A stretch of DNA of 6,561 nucleotides from Bacteroidaceae bacterium (GCA_017383665.1 JAFNWA010000076.1:1-6561), one strand, 5' to 3'. Shown: positions 1 to 6,556, counted from the stretch's first letter. Notes: a model not told the origin generated them from the sequence alone. A program made the numbers and translations.

Positions 1-585
1 CCCAACGCGTTATGCAGCAGTTTTGTTGAGAAACTGTCGCCCGACAGCAACAGGGCATTTGAGGCAAAGCGCGTGCTTATGCTTGGTTCGCTCAAAGGGT
101 ATAAAGGCACCGATGAGTTCATTGCGCTCGCAAAGAGGATGAACAAATATAGCTTTGAACTTGTTATAAATGACTCACAGGAGAACATTGACAAGTATCT
201 TGAAGAGAGGAATGTTGTCCCCACAAGCAACTTGACGATATATCCCCGCCAGGAGGATGTAACACCATTCTATAACCGTGCGTCACTGGTGCTGAACCTG
301 ACGAACAAAGCACAGGCTATAGAGACATTCGGGCTGACGGCACTTGAAGCAATGGCAGCCGGCCTGCCGGTAATCGTGCCCACAGTGGGTGGAATTGCCG
401 AAATGGTCACCGACGGCAAGAATGGTTTCAAAATAGATGTACAAGAGCTTGATAAAATTGAAAAAGCTGTTGAAGATATTTTAACAAACGAGAAAATATA
501 CCTATCTTTGTCAAGTAATGCATTGGAAAAATCCAAGCAATATTACCCTAAACAGATGATTGAGCACATTGCAAAGGTTCTGTAA
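1..585 (+). CDS. Glycosyltransferase family 4 protein, 5' end missing
   Basis: This is the C-terminal 194 residues of a glycosyltransferase. The frame is open back to base 1, so the start lies outside the window. The visible part is the second Rossmann domain of a GT-B fold enzyme, which binds the nucleotide-sugar donor. It opens with a strand and loop reading LMLGSLKGYKGTDEF, as is usual at the start of this domain. The family's E-x7-E motif follows in ETFGLTALEAMAAGLPVI (Glu 108 and Glu 116 of the fragment), then VGGIAEMV and the NGF turn. The missing half would hold the acceptor-binding domain, so the sugar transferred cannot be named. A second glycosyltransferase begins 24 nt downstream on the same strand, which suggests a capsule, O-antigen or exopolysaccharide locus. 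The enzyme probably acts at the cytoplasmic face of the inner membrane. The TAA stop is at 583-585. Family is clear; substrate is unknown. Confidence 0.9.
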   Translation, partial: PNALCSSFVEKLSPDSNRAFEAKRVLMLGSLKGYKGTDEFIALAKRMNKYSFELVINDSQENIDKYLEERNVVPTSNLTIYPRQEDVTPFYNRASLVLNLTNKAQAIETFGLTALEAMAAGLPVIVPTVGGIAEMVTDGKNGFKIDVQELDKIEKAVEDILTNEKIYLSLSSNALEKSKQYYPKQMIEHIAKVL

Positions 586-609
586 CAAGCCGTTTGCAAC
601 ACTACACGG

Positions 610-1677
610 ATGAAAAAGGTTGCTATTATAGGCACACAGGGAATACCGGCCAACTACGGCGGATTCGAGACACTGGTCGAAAATATTATCGGAGACAACT
701 GTTCCGGTGATATACAGTACACCGTCTTCTGTAGCAGCAAGGACATGCCGTCAAAGATAAAGGAGCACAAAGGTGCAAGGCTCAAATATGTTCCGTTGCG
801 TGCAAATGGCGTGCAGAGCATCCCATACGACATTCTGTCAATGATGCGCTCAATATGCGGTTATGACACCATTCTTATTCTGGGTGTTTCGGGCTGCATA
901 TTCCTGCCTGTATTTAGACTCTTATGCCGCAAGAAGGTAATTGTAAACATCGACGGCCTTGAATACCGCAGGGCAAAATGGAAAGGTTGGGTTAAGAAAT
1001 TCCTGAAGTTCTCCGAGAAATGTGCCGTGCGTTTTGCCAATGTAATTATCACAGACAACAAAGGCATACAGGACTATGTGAAACAGGAGTACAAGAAAGA
1101 TACCACACTCATTGCATACGGCGGCAACCATGCACTCATTGACATCACCAAGGAGCGCGAGGCCGAGATTATGAAGCAATACAGCCTTGAGCCGGGCGGT
1201 TACTCCATAAGCGTATGCCGCATTGAGCCCGAGAACAACTGCCACATGACACTCGAGGCATTCAAGAACAGCAAAGAGAAACTGGTCTTCATTGGCAACT
1301 GGTACCGCAACGGATACAGCAAAAAATTGAAGGAGGAGTACAGCGGTTACAGCAACATCGTTCTGCTCGACAGCATATACGACCTGGACATCCTTTACAC
1401 ACTTCGCAAGAACAGCAAATACTACATACACGGGCACAGTGCCGGTGGCACAAACCCCTCACTTGTTGAGGCAATGTTTTTTGGCCGTCCAATCCTGTCG
1501 TTCGATGTGATATACAACCGCGAAACCACAAAGAACAAGGCGCACTACTACACCAATGCCGACAATTTGCAGCAGCTCATAAAGCAGGGTGTGGACAACG
1601 GCAAGGAGTTGAAACAGATTGCCTGCGAGCTGTACACATGGGCAAAGATAGCCAAGGAGTACGAGGCGTTGTATTGA
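610..1677 (+). CDS. DUF1972 glycosyltransferase, rhamnosyltransferase-like
   Basis: A complete 355-residue GT-B glycosyltransferase. The N-terminus, with IIGTQGIPANYGGFETLVE at residues 6-24, is the hallmark of DUF1972, the acceptor-side domain (about residues 1-185). This domain is also present in the pneumococcal capsule rhamnosyltransferase WchF/Cps2T, so a rhamnosyl transfer is plausible but not shown. A conserved IDGLEYRRAKW segment lies at 114-124. The C-terminal GT4-like domain carries SVCRIEPENN (201-210) and the donor-site motif HGHSAGGTNPSLVEAM (274-289). There, Glu287 is the best candidate for the distal acidic residue; the proximal Glu of the usual E-x7-E is replaced in this family. 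No signal peptide or membrane helix is obvious apart from a hydrophobic stretch near 87-103 that belongs to the Rossmann core. No good Shine-Dalgarno precedes the ATG. It lies 24 nt after the previous glycosyltransferase and is probably in the same operon, as its last gene, because a terminator follows. Confidence 0.9.
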   Translation: MKKVAIIGTQGIPANYGGFETLVENIIGDNCSGDIQYTVFCSSKDMPSKIKEHKGARLKYVPLRANGVQSIPYDILSMMRSICGYDTILILGVSGCIFLPVFRLLCRKKVIVNIDGLEYRRAKWKGWVKKFLKFSEKCAVRFANVIITDNKGIQDYVKQEYKKDTTLIAYGGNHALIDITKEREAEIMKQYSLEPGGYSISVCRIEPENNCHMTLEAFKNSKEKLVFIGNWYRNGYSKKLKEEYSGYSNIVLLDSIYDLDILYTLRKNSKYYIHGHSAGGTNPSLVEAMFFGRPILSFDVIYNRETTKNKAHYYTNADNLQQLIKQGVDNGKELKQIACELYTWAKIAKEYEALY

Positions 1678-1782
1678 GTTTCCTCCCCTCACTTTGTAAA
1701 CAGACAGCACCCCTCCACAGGAGTGGAGCAGTTAATTTCCCAAAACATTATAAAAACTCCGCACCGCTTTAGAGATAAGTAG

Positions 1783-1830
1783 AATAAAACGATGACTGCT
1801 TGCCAATTGGCAAGCAGTCATCGTTTTATT
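1783..1830. terminator. Bidirectional intrinsic terminator, perfect 48-bp palindrome
   Basis: Bases 1783-1806 and 1807-1830 are exact reverse complements, giving a 24-bp inverted repeat with no mismatch. As RNA this folds into a stem of about 22 bp closed by an AATT loop. The core is GATGACTGCTTGCC, flanked by AATAAAAC on the left and GTTTTATT on the right, so each strand has a U-rich run after the stem. It lies between convergent genes and fits a terminator used from both sides. The TAA stop of the - strand ABC-F gene (1826-1828) lies inside the right arm. Confidence 0.85.
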
Positions 1831-3460
1831 TGCGCTCCAGTTCACTAAGTTCTTCCATCTTCTTTGCAGCGAGGAATTCATATATTCCGCACAGGTGTTC
1901 ACGTACCTTGCCGTGACCGAACTCATAGACCTTTGTCACAAGCCCATCTAGGAAGTCTCGGTCGTGGCTCACACAACTGAGCGTACCGTCGTAATCCTGC
2001 AGTGCCTGCTTGAGAATATCCTTGGTCTTTAAGTCGAGATGGTTGGTTGGCTCGTCAAGGATGAGCAGATTCACCGGCTCGAGAAGCAGTTTAAGCAATG
2101 CAAGACGCGTGCGTTCACCACCGGATAGCACCTTTACTTTCTTTGTACTTGCCTCGCCACCGAACATGAATGCACCAAGCAGGTCACGGATCTTGTTGCG
2201 TATTTCGCCCTTTGCAACATCATCGATAGTCTGGAACACGGTCACTTCCTCGTCGAGCAACGATGCCTGGTTCTGCGCGAAATAGCCTATCTGCACATTA
2301 TGGCCGAGCTGTAAAGAGCCCTCATGCTCCAACTCCTTCATTATACATTTTACAAGCGTTGACTTTCCCTCGCCATTACGACCCACAAAAGCCACCTTGT
2401 TACCACGCTCAATGGTGAGTGTGGCACCCGAGAATATCCGTTTCTCGCCAAATGCCTTGCCCACGCCATCCATAATCACGGGATACTGTCCGGCACGCGG
2501 TGATGGTGGGAATTTGAGTCGGAGTGCCGATGTATCTTCCTCATCAACTTCTATGATTTCCAGTTTCTCAAGCATCTTCACACGGCTCTGCACCTGCAGT
2601 GTCTTTGAATATGTACCCTTGAAACGCTCAATGAAATCCTTGGTCTCCTGAATCATCTTCTGCTGCTCCTCGTACTGCTTCATCTGCTGCTGACGACGCT
2701 CGGCACGCAGCACGAGATACTGCGAGTAGTTCACCTTGTAGTCATATATGCGACCCATTGTAACCTCAATGGTACGGGTTGTTATGTTATCGACAAACTT
2801 GCGGTCGTGGCTGATTACAACTACCGCCTTACCGTTATTTACGAGGAACTCCTCGAGCCACCCTATTGACTCAATGTCCAAGTGGTTTGTAGGCTCGTCG
2901 AGCAAAAGTACATCGGGGTTGCGCAGAAGCATCTTTGCAAGCTCAATGCGCATGCGCCAACCACCACTGAACTCACTCGTTTGGCGACCGAAATCCTTGC
3001 GTTCGAAACCAAGACCAAGGAGAGTTTTCTCCACATCCTCCTCAAAGTGAGTCATGTCAATGGCATAGAACTTCTCGCTCTTTGTGGCCACCTCTTCAAT
3101 GAGAGCCATATAATCATCGCTCTCGTAATCGGTGCGTGTGGCAAGCTCATTGTTCATTCGGTCGAGCTCGGCCTCCATCTCATAGAGGTGGGCAAATGCC
3201 TGCGAAGCCTCCTCGAAGACGGTTCGTCCGTCCTCTGTCATCAGGTGCTGTGGCAGATAGGCTATTACCGTATCCTTGGGTGCCGACACCGTACCACGGG
3301 AAGCCGTGCGCACACCAGCCAGAATCTTCAACAAAGTACTCTTTCCTGCACCGTTCTTGCCCATGAGAGCAATGCGGTCCTTCTCATTTATCACAAACGA
3401 AACATCACTGAAAAGCGTCGTTCCTCCAAACTCAACAGCCAAACCATCTACTGAAACCAT
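1826..3460 (-). CDS. ABC-F family ATPase, ribosome-associated type
   Basis: A 544-residue protein with two ABC ATPase domains in one chain and no membrane segments, the layout of ABC-F proteins. These bind the ribosomal E site and affect translation or antibiotic protection rather than transport. Domain 1 has Walker A GKNGAGKST (34-42), signature FSGGWRM (164-170), Walker B VLLLDEP (184-190) and switch His218 in ISHDR. The linker at about 238-320 is long, charged and Gln/Lys/Glu-rich, as expected for the P-site tRNA interaction motif. Domain 2 has Walker A GRNGEGKST (360-368), signature LSGGERTR (445-452), Walker B LLILDEP (465-471) and His499. Both catalytic Glu residues (189 and 470) are present. 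A short helical arm may lie at about 93-145. The C-terminus ends soon after domain 2, so there is no Uup-type coiled-coil tail. Which subgroup it belongs to (YbiT-like or another) is not settled, and a resistance role is not implied. The gene starts 143 nt after the sigma-factor gene. Confidence 0.93.
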   Translation of the reverse strand: MVSVDGLAVEFGGTTLFSDVSFVINEKDRIALMGKNGAGKSTLLKILAGVRTASRGTVSAPKDTVIAYLPQHLMTEDGRTVFEEASQAFAHLYEMEAELDRMNNELATRTDYESDDYMALIEEVATKSEKFYAIDMTHFEEDVEKTLLGLGFERKDFGRQTSEFSGGWRMRIELAKMLLRNPDVLLLDEPTNHLDIESIGWLEEFLVNNGKAVVVISHDRKFVDNITTRTIEVTMGRIYDYKVNYSQYLVLRAERRQQQMKQYEEQQKMIQETKDFIERFKGTYSKTLQVQSRVKMLEKLEIIEVDEEDTSALRLKFPPSPRAGQYPVIMDGVGKAFGEKRIFSGATLTIERGNKVAFVGRNGEGKSTLVKCIMKELEHEGSLQLGHNVQIGYFAQNQASLLDEEVTVFQTIDDVAKGEIRNKIRDLLGAFMFGGEASTKKVKVLSGGERTRLALLKLLLEPVNLLILDEPTNHLDLKTKDILKQALQDYDGTLSCVSHDRDFLDGLVTKVYEFGHGKVREHLCGIYEFLAAKKMEELSELERK

Positions 3461-3489
3461 ATTATTTTACCTGCCTATGTTATTAAAAC

Positions 3490-3508
3490 CAAATATGACG
3501 CGAAGATA
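3490..3508 (-). promoter_or_regulatory. Possible -7 elements upstream of the ABC-F gene
   Basis: Two near matches to the Bacteroidota -7 consensus TAnnTTTG lie on the - strand in the leader of the ABC-F gene. TATCTTCG (3508 to 3501) and CATATTTG (3497 to 3490) each have one mismatch. Neither has a convincing TTG-type -33 box 19-21 nt upstream, so this is a weak call. No terminator is seen between the sigma-factor stop and this point, so read-through is an alternative way to express the gene. Confidence 0.25.
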
Positions 3509-3603
3509 CTCATTTTTTGGCAGATAACGGCAGTAAAAACGGGACAACAAGCCATTGGATGGCAATTATGCCGCACTGATGATTCTGTATAGGCGCAGAT
3601 GAG

Positions 3604-4119
3604 CTATTTATAGTCCTTCAACAACCCCTGCAACTGCTGACGGGTAAAAAATATCCGGCTCTTGACAGTGCCGAGAGGCAGACCAAGACGGTCGGCAATC
3701 TCGCGGTACTTGAAGCCGGAAATATGCATGAGGAAAGGGATGCGATAATCGCGCGGCAGACTGTGGACAACACGGTAAATCTCCTTCGTGTCGTATCCGT
3801 TGTCAGTGATGTAGTTGTCACACTCCTGAGAACTGTTTATGTGGAAAAAGTTATCGGTTGTATCTACGAATATTTGGTCACGGAGCTCTTTACGGTAATT
3901 ATTTATAAATATATTGCGCATTATCGTGTATGCCCATCCCTTGAAATTAGTCCCGGGTGTATATTTATCCATATTACCCAATGCCTTTAACGATGTCTCT
4001 TGAAGAAGATCGTTAGCCTCTTCCTTGTCTGCTGTGAGTTTGTATGCAAAGCGTTGTAGCTCCGACTGTATTTCAAGCAGTTCCTTCCTGAATTTTGCTG
4101 TATCCACAATATGTTCCAT
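3604..4119 (-). CDS. ECF-type RNA polymerase sigma-70 factor
   Basis: A 171-residue sigma factor with only regions 2 and 4, the layout of group 4 (ECF) factors. Region 2 spans about residues 8-78. It includes the helix ending ANDLLQETSLKAL (35-47), which contacts the -10 element and core polymerase, and GTNFKGWAYTIMRNIFINNYRK (56-77, written here only to mark the span). A polar linker occupies about 80-112. Region 4 spans about 113-167, with the helix-turn-helix in GFKYREIADRLGLPLGTVKS (135-154) for -35 recognition. The start chosen is the ATG at 4117-4119. An in-frame ATG at 4177-4179 would add 20 hydrophobic and Gly/Asn-rich residues that do not look like sigma region 2. No anti-sigma gene is adjacent: ispG lies upstream behind a terminator and the next gene downstream is the ABC-F ATPase. 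The regulon cannot be deduced. The stop is TAG at 3604-3606. Confidence 0.9.
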   Translation of the reverse strand: MEHIVDTAKFRKELLEIQSELQRFAYKLTADKEEANDLLQETSLKALGNMDKYTPGTNFKGWAYTIMRNIFINNYRKELRDQIFVDTTDNFFHINSSQECDNYITDNGYDTKEIYRVVHSLPRDYRIPFLMHISGFKYREIADRLGLPLGTVKSRIFFTRQQLQGLLKDYK

Positions 4120-4170
4120 TTGATTGTTACCACCGGCAAAATCACCGGAGTATGGATATATAACAATCAA
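4120..4170. repeat. 10-bp inverted repeat abutting the sigma-factor start codon
   Basis: TTGATTGTTA at 4120-4129 and TAACAATCAA at 4161-4170 are exact reverse complements separated by 31 nt. On the - strand the second arm ends on the base just before the ATG of the sigma-factor gene. Between the arms, CCGG at 4133-4136 and 4145-4148 could form a nested 4-bp stem, and CACCGG occurs twice (4131-4136 and 4143-4148). Depending on where transcription starts, this could be a pair of operator half-sites around the promoter or an RNA hairpin hiding the start codon. The repeat is certain; a function is not. Confidence 0.6.
4137..4166 (-). promoter_or_regulatory. Candidate promoter of the ECF sigma gene
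   Basis: On the - strand, TTG (4166-4164) is followed after 19 nt by TGATTTTG (4144-4137). This is one mismatch from the Bacteroidota -7 consensus TAnnTTTG and at the usual distance from a -33 TTG. Transcription would start near 4131, leaving a leader of only about 11 nt. It lies just downstream of the ispG terminator, where a promoter is needed. The -33 TTG falls inside one arm of the inverted repeat. The match is short, so the call is tentative. Confidence 0.35.
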
Positions 4171-4196
4171 GAGAAGCAAATTGTTTTACAAGACAG

Positions 4197-4229
4197 AAAA
4201 AAATGAGGACAATTTTTTAATTGCCCTCA
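4197..4229 (-). terminator. Intrinsic terminator of the purE-ispG unit
   Basis: Read on the - strand, TGAGGGCAATT (4229-4219), an AAAA loop, then AATTGTCCTCA (4214-4204) form an 11-bp stem with one G-U pair. Seven T residues (4203-4197) follow at once. It starts 25 nt after the ispG stop and is a textbook Rho-independent terminator. It separates ispG from the sigma-factor gene. Confidence 0.9.
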
Positions 4230-4253
4230 ATTCATATCTCAATTATACGAAAT

Positions 4254-5981
4254 TCATTTTCTATCGCTGTCTATCAGTTGCAACAGCCGTTCAATCGCCT
4301 CATCCTCGGGGATATTCTTCTCAACGCACTCCTTGCGCCGGTAGAGCGACACCTTGCCGCGTGCAGCTCCCACATAACCATAATCGGCATCGGCCATCTC
4401 ACCAGGGCCATTGACAATACAGCCCATGACACCAATCTTCAAGCCCTTGAGGTGAGCTGTGGCAGCCTTTATGCGGGCCAAAGTTCCCTGCAGGTCATAC
4501 ATTGTTCGGCCACAACCGGGGCAGGCAATGTACTCTGTTTTGCTTATGCGGGCTCGTGTTGCCTGCAATATACCGAACATAATGGCATTGAGTTCATCGG
4601 CACTGCTCGATGGGTTCTCGAGCCACAGACCATCTACAAGCCCGTCAATAAGGAGCACACCCATATCGGCAGCAGCCTTTATGCGTAATGATTCAACCGT
4701 TGGTTCGTTATATGCCCGGCGAATGATTACAGGAGCATCAACACCCTCTACAGTCAATTTGTGCACCAATGCACGCAATTCGCCCACAGGATTTGCATGA
4801 GTCGTCGAAGCCACAATCGCAATGTTTTCAAGCGACTTCAGTTTTTCAATATTCTCTGTTGTAAGATCTTTATATTCAAGCGCGACAAATGAGCCATTGG
4901 CAGCCTCACATGGCTGACACACAGCAACATCGGCGGCAATGAAATCGGCGGCAATATCAGCATCGGCAACCTCGCCACCAAAAACTACAGGCACATTATT
5001 GCCACCTATTATACCCCACTCCTTTGTAGCACGGCGCACAGGCTCCTCATAGTTGAACGAAGATGCAATAACAGCCTCCACTGGAGCATGACCTGCACGA
5101 CAAGCAACATAATCGGCAAGCAGCTTTGCTACGGGTATTTCGTTCTCGGGAGCCTCGGCAAGCGACACACGCAGGGTGTCACCTATTCCATCGGCCAACA
5201 ACGCGCCAATACCAACGGCACTCTTTATGCGTCCGTCCTCGGCATCACCGGCCTCGGTAACACCAAGGTGCAATGGGTATGATATGCCTTCCTCAGCCAT
5301 CACGCGTACAAGACGGCGCACGGTAGTCACCATCATCGCGGTGTTGCTGGTTTTTATTGAAACCACCACATTGTTGAAGTTCTCGTCGCGACAGATACGC
5401 AGGAACTCCATGCACGACTCCACAACGCCCGATGGGGTATCGCCATATCTACTCATGATTCGGTCGCTCAGCGAGCCGTGGTTCACACCCACACGCACTG
5501 CCTTGCCCTCGGCCTTGCAGATATCAAGGAACGCCACAAAGCGTTTGCGCAAGCGTTTGAGTTCATCGGCATACTCTACATCGGTGTAATCGATATGCTT
5601 GAATGTGCGCGCGGTATCGACATAGTTGCCGGGGTTCACACGCACCTTGTCGGCATAACGCGCTGCGGTATCAGCCACGCCGGCATTGAAGTGTACATCG
5701 GCCACAAGCGGAACTTGGCAGCCACGCGCAAGCAGTTGCTGCTTAATGTTGCCAAGATTCACCGCCTCACGGTTGCCCTGTGTAGTCAGGCGCACAAGTT
5801 CACCGCCACGCTCAACAATGCGCAGTGTCTGCTCCACGCTGCCTTCAGTATCCATCGTGCCGGTATTGGTCATTGACTGCACACGCACAGGCTGCGCGCT
5901 GCCAATGAGCACATTGCCAACAGCTACCTCAACAGTAGCACGGCGCGAGTAGTTGAATATATCAATTTGTCTTGTATTCAT
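4254..5981 (-). CDS. ispG: 4-hydroxy-3-methylbut-2-enyl diphosphate synthase
   Basis: IspG (GcpE) carries out the penultimate step of the MEP isoprenoid pathway. It reductively converts 2-C-methyl-erythritol 2,4-cyclodiphosphate to HMBPP in the cytoplasm, using a [4Fe-4S] cluster and a flavodoxin- or ferredoxin-type donor. The 575 residues match the long, three-domain form seen in Bacteroidota, Chlamydia and plants, versus about 370 in E. coli. The TIM barrel runs to about 275, beginning with PVRVQSMTNTGTMDTE (31-46) and including VRVNPGNY (113-120) and GVNHGSLSDR (165-174). An insertion domain spans about 280-480. The cluster domain carries Cys487 and Cys490 in ACPGCGRT, and Cys521 and Glu528 in GCIVNGPGE, so all cluster ligands are present. 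The ATG at 5979-5981 was chosen because the family sequence begins there and an AAGGA sits 8 nt before it. The frame is open further upstream, but that part reads antisense-like Arg/Leu-rich sequence inside purE. It overlaps the purE end by 20 nt. Confidence 0.96.
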   Translation of the reverse strand: MNTRQIDIFNYSRRATVEVAVGNVLIGSAQPVRVQSMTNTGTMDTEGSVEQTLRIVERGGELVRLTTQGNREAVNLGNIKQQLLARGCQVPLVADVHFNAGVADTAARYADKVRVNPGNYVDTARTFKHIDYTDVEYADELKRLRKRFVAFLDICKAEGKAVRVGVNHGSLSDRIMSRYGDTPSGVVESCMEFLRICRDENFNNVVVSIKTSNTAMMVTTVRRLVRVMAEEGISYPLHLGVTEAGDAEDGRIKSAVGIGALLADGIGDTLRVSLAEAPENEIPVAKLLADYVACRAGHAPVEAVIASSFNYEEPVRRATKEWGIIGGNNVPVVFGGEVADADIAADFIAADVAVCQPCEAANGSFVALEYKDLTTENIEKLKSLENIAIVASTTHANPVGELRALVHKLTVEGVDAPVIIRRAYNEPTVESLRIKAAADMGVLLIDGLVDGLWLENPSSSADELNAIMFGILQATRARISKTEYIACPGCGRTMYDLQGTLARIKAATAHLKGLKIGVMGCIVNGPGEMADADYGYVGAARGKVSLYRRKECVEKNIPEDEAIERLLQLIDSDRK

Positions 5982-6468
5982 ATTTGAGTTCCTTGAGCTC
6001 TTCGTTAGCCTTCTCAATCTTCTTGCAGAGGCCACTCTTGTAAGCGGCAAGACGCTCGGCAAGCTCAGCATCGGCAAGCGACAGCATTTCAACCGCAAGG
6101 ATTGCAGCGTTGAGCGATGCGTTGATACCTACAGTTGCAACGGGAATGCCCGGAGGCATCTGAACGATTGCAAGCAGTGCATCCATGCCGTCGAGTGTAC
6201 TGTTGATGGGCACACCAATCACGGGGAGGGTTGTGCTTGCGGCAATTACACCCGGAAGATGAGCAGCCATACCTGCAGCTGCAATTATAATCTTCACACC
6301 ACGCTCTTTTGCACCCTTCGCAAAAGACTCCACAGCCTCGGGAGTGCGGTGAGCCGAAAGGGCATTGACCTCAAAAGGCACCTTCATCTCATTGAGGAAA
6401 TCTGTTGCTTTCTTCATTACAGGCAGGTCCGATGTACTGCCCATTATAACACTTACTATTGCTTTCAT
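5962..6468 (-). CDS. purE: N5-carboxyaminoimidazole ribonucleotide mutase, class I PurE
   Basis: PurE converts N5-CAIR to CAIR in de novo purine synthesis, working with the PurK synthetase as a cytoplasmic octamer. The 168 residues match the usual length. Motifs seen are the phosphate-binding GSTSD (10-14), the active-site SAHRTP with His40 (38-43), and AAGMAAHLPGV with His70 (64-74). GVPIN (85-89) and IVQMPPGIPV (101-110) follow. The AAHLPG and QMPPGIPV segments mark class I (mutase) rather than the class II AIR carboxylases, which carry a different loop. The C-terminus is Lys/Glu-rich from about 149. The ATG at 6466-6468 directly precedes the first strand, KAIVSVIMGS. Its leader is very AT-rich with no clear Shine-Dalgarno, common in this phylum. 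The purK partner is not in the window. The 3' end overlaps ispG by 20 nt, so the two are expected to be one transcription unit. In some Bacteroides, as I recall, gcvH precedes this pair; it is not seen in the 93 nt available here. Confidence 0.96.
   Translation of the reverse strand: MKAIVSVIMGSTSDLPVMKKATDFLNEMKVPFEVNALSAHRTPEAVESFAKGAKERGVKIIIAAAGMAAHLPGVIAASTTLPVIGVPINSTLDGMDALLAIVQMPPGIPVATVGINASLNAAILAVEMLSLADAELAERLAAYKSGLCKKIEKANEELKELKYEYKTN
5990..5994 (-). promoter_or_regulatory. Ribosome binding site of ispG inside purE
   Basis: On the - strand AAGGA lies 8 nt before the ispG ATG and within the purE coding sequence. It decides the ispG start and supports translation from within the purE message. 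Ribosomes finishing purE at 5962 would pass the ispG start by 20 nt, so coupling by re-initiation is possible. Confidence 0.6.
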
Positions 6469-6536
6469 ATTCTGTTTTTGTTTATATTGACAAAAAATAA
6501 TTTTAATTGCGATTACGCGGTTTGAATACCCCCTCC

Positions 6537-6556
6537 GAAATTACTCGCGTAATTTC
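6537..6556 (-). other. Short hairpin with GNRA-type loop upstream of purE
   Basis: On the - strand GAAATTAC, loop GCGA, GTAATTTC gives an 8-bp perfect stem with a GNRA tetraloop, followed by GGAGGGGG. It lies 69 nt or more before the purE start. No T-run follows, so it is not a terminator. Part of it (6546-6553) could pair instead with 6512-6519. The window ends 5 nt beyond it, so it could be part of a larger leader or the tail of another gene. No reading frame across 6469-6561 was recognised as a known protein end. Confidence 0.35.

Noticed and set aside
922..1437. A 171-codon open frame on the - strand opposite the DUF1972 gene
   Set aside because: It is Val/Ala/Leu-rich with no recognisable motif, and lies antisense to a clear conserved gene.
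1713..1728. 6-bp hairpin CTCCAC / GTGGAG after the DUF1972 gene
   Set aside because: No T-run follows, and a far stronger terminator lies 55 nt downstream.
2882..3454. A 190-codon open frame on the + strand opposite the ABC-F gene
   Set aside because: It is antisense to Walker A1 through Walker B1 of a well-conserved protein; no motif or start signal is seen.
1826..3460. Reading the ABC-F gene as an antibiotic resistance determinant or an ABC transporter
   Set aside because: There are no membrane segments or permease partner, and nothing in the sequence separates a resistance ABC-F from a housekeeping one; the neighbours are core genes.
3551..3572. Two overlapping small stems (GCCAT/ATGGC and GGCA/TGCC) between the sigma and ABC-F genes
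   Set aside because: Stems of 4-5 bp share bases and have no T-run; such pairs are expected by chance.
4120..4179. In-frame upstream extension of the sigma factor by 20 codons
   Set aside because: The added residues do not resemble sigma region 2, and would require translation through the inverted repeat and the candidate promoter.
5982..6098. In-frame upstream extension of ispG by 39 codons
   Set aside because: This stretch reads an Arg/Leu/Ser-rich sequence out of frame within purE; the IspG family start and the AAGGA both point to 5981.
5953..6525. A 190-codon open frame on the + strand opposite purE
   Set aside because: It is Cys/His-rich sequence with no family resemblance, and is fully explained by codon bias of purE and the leader on the other strand.
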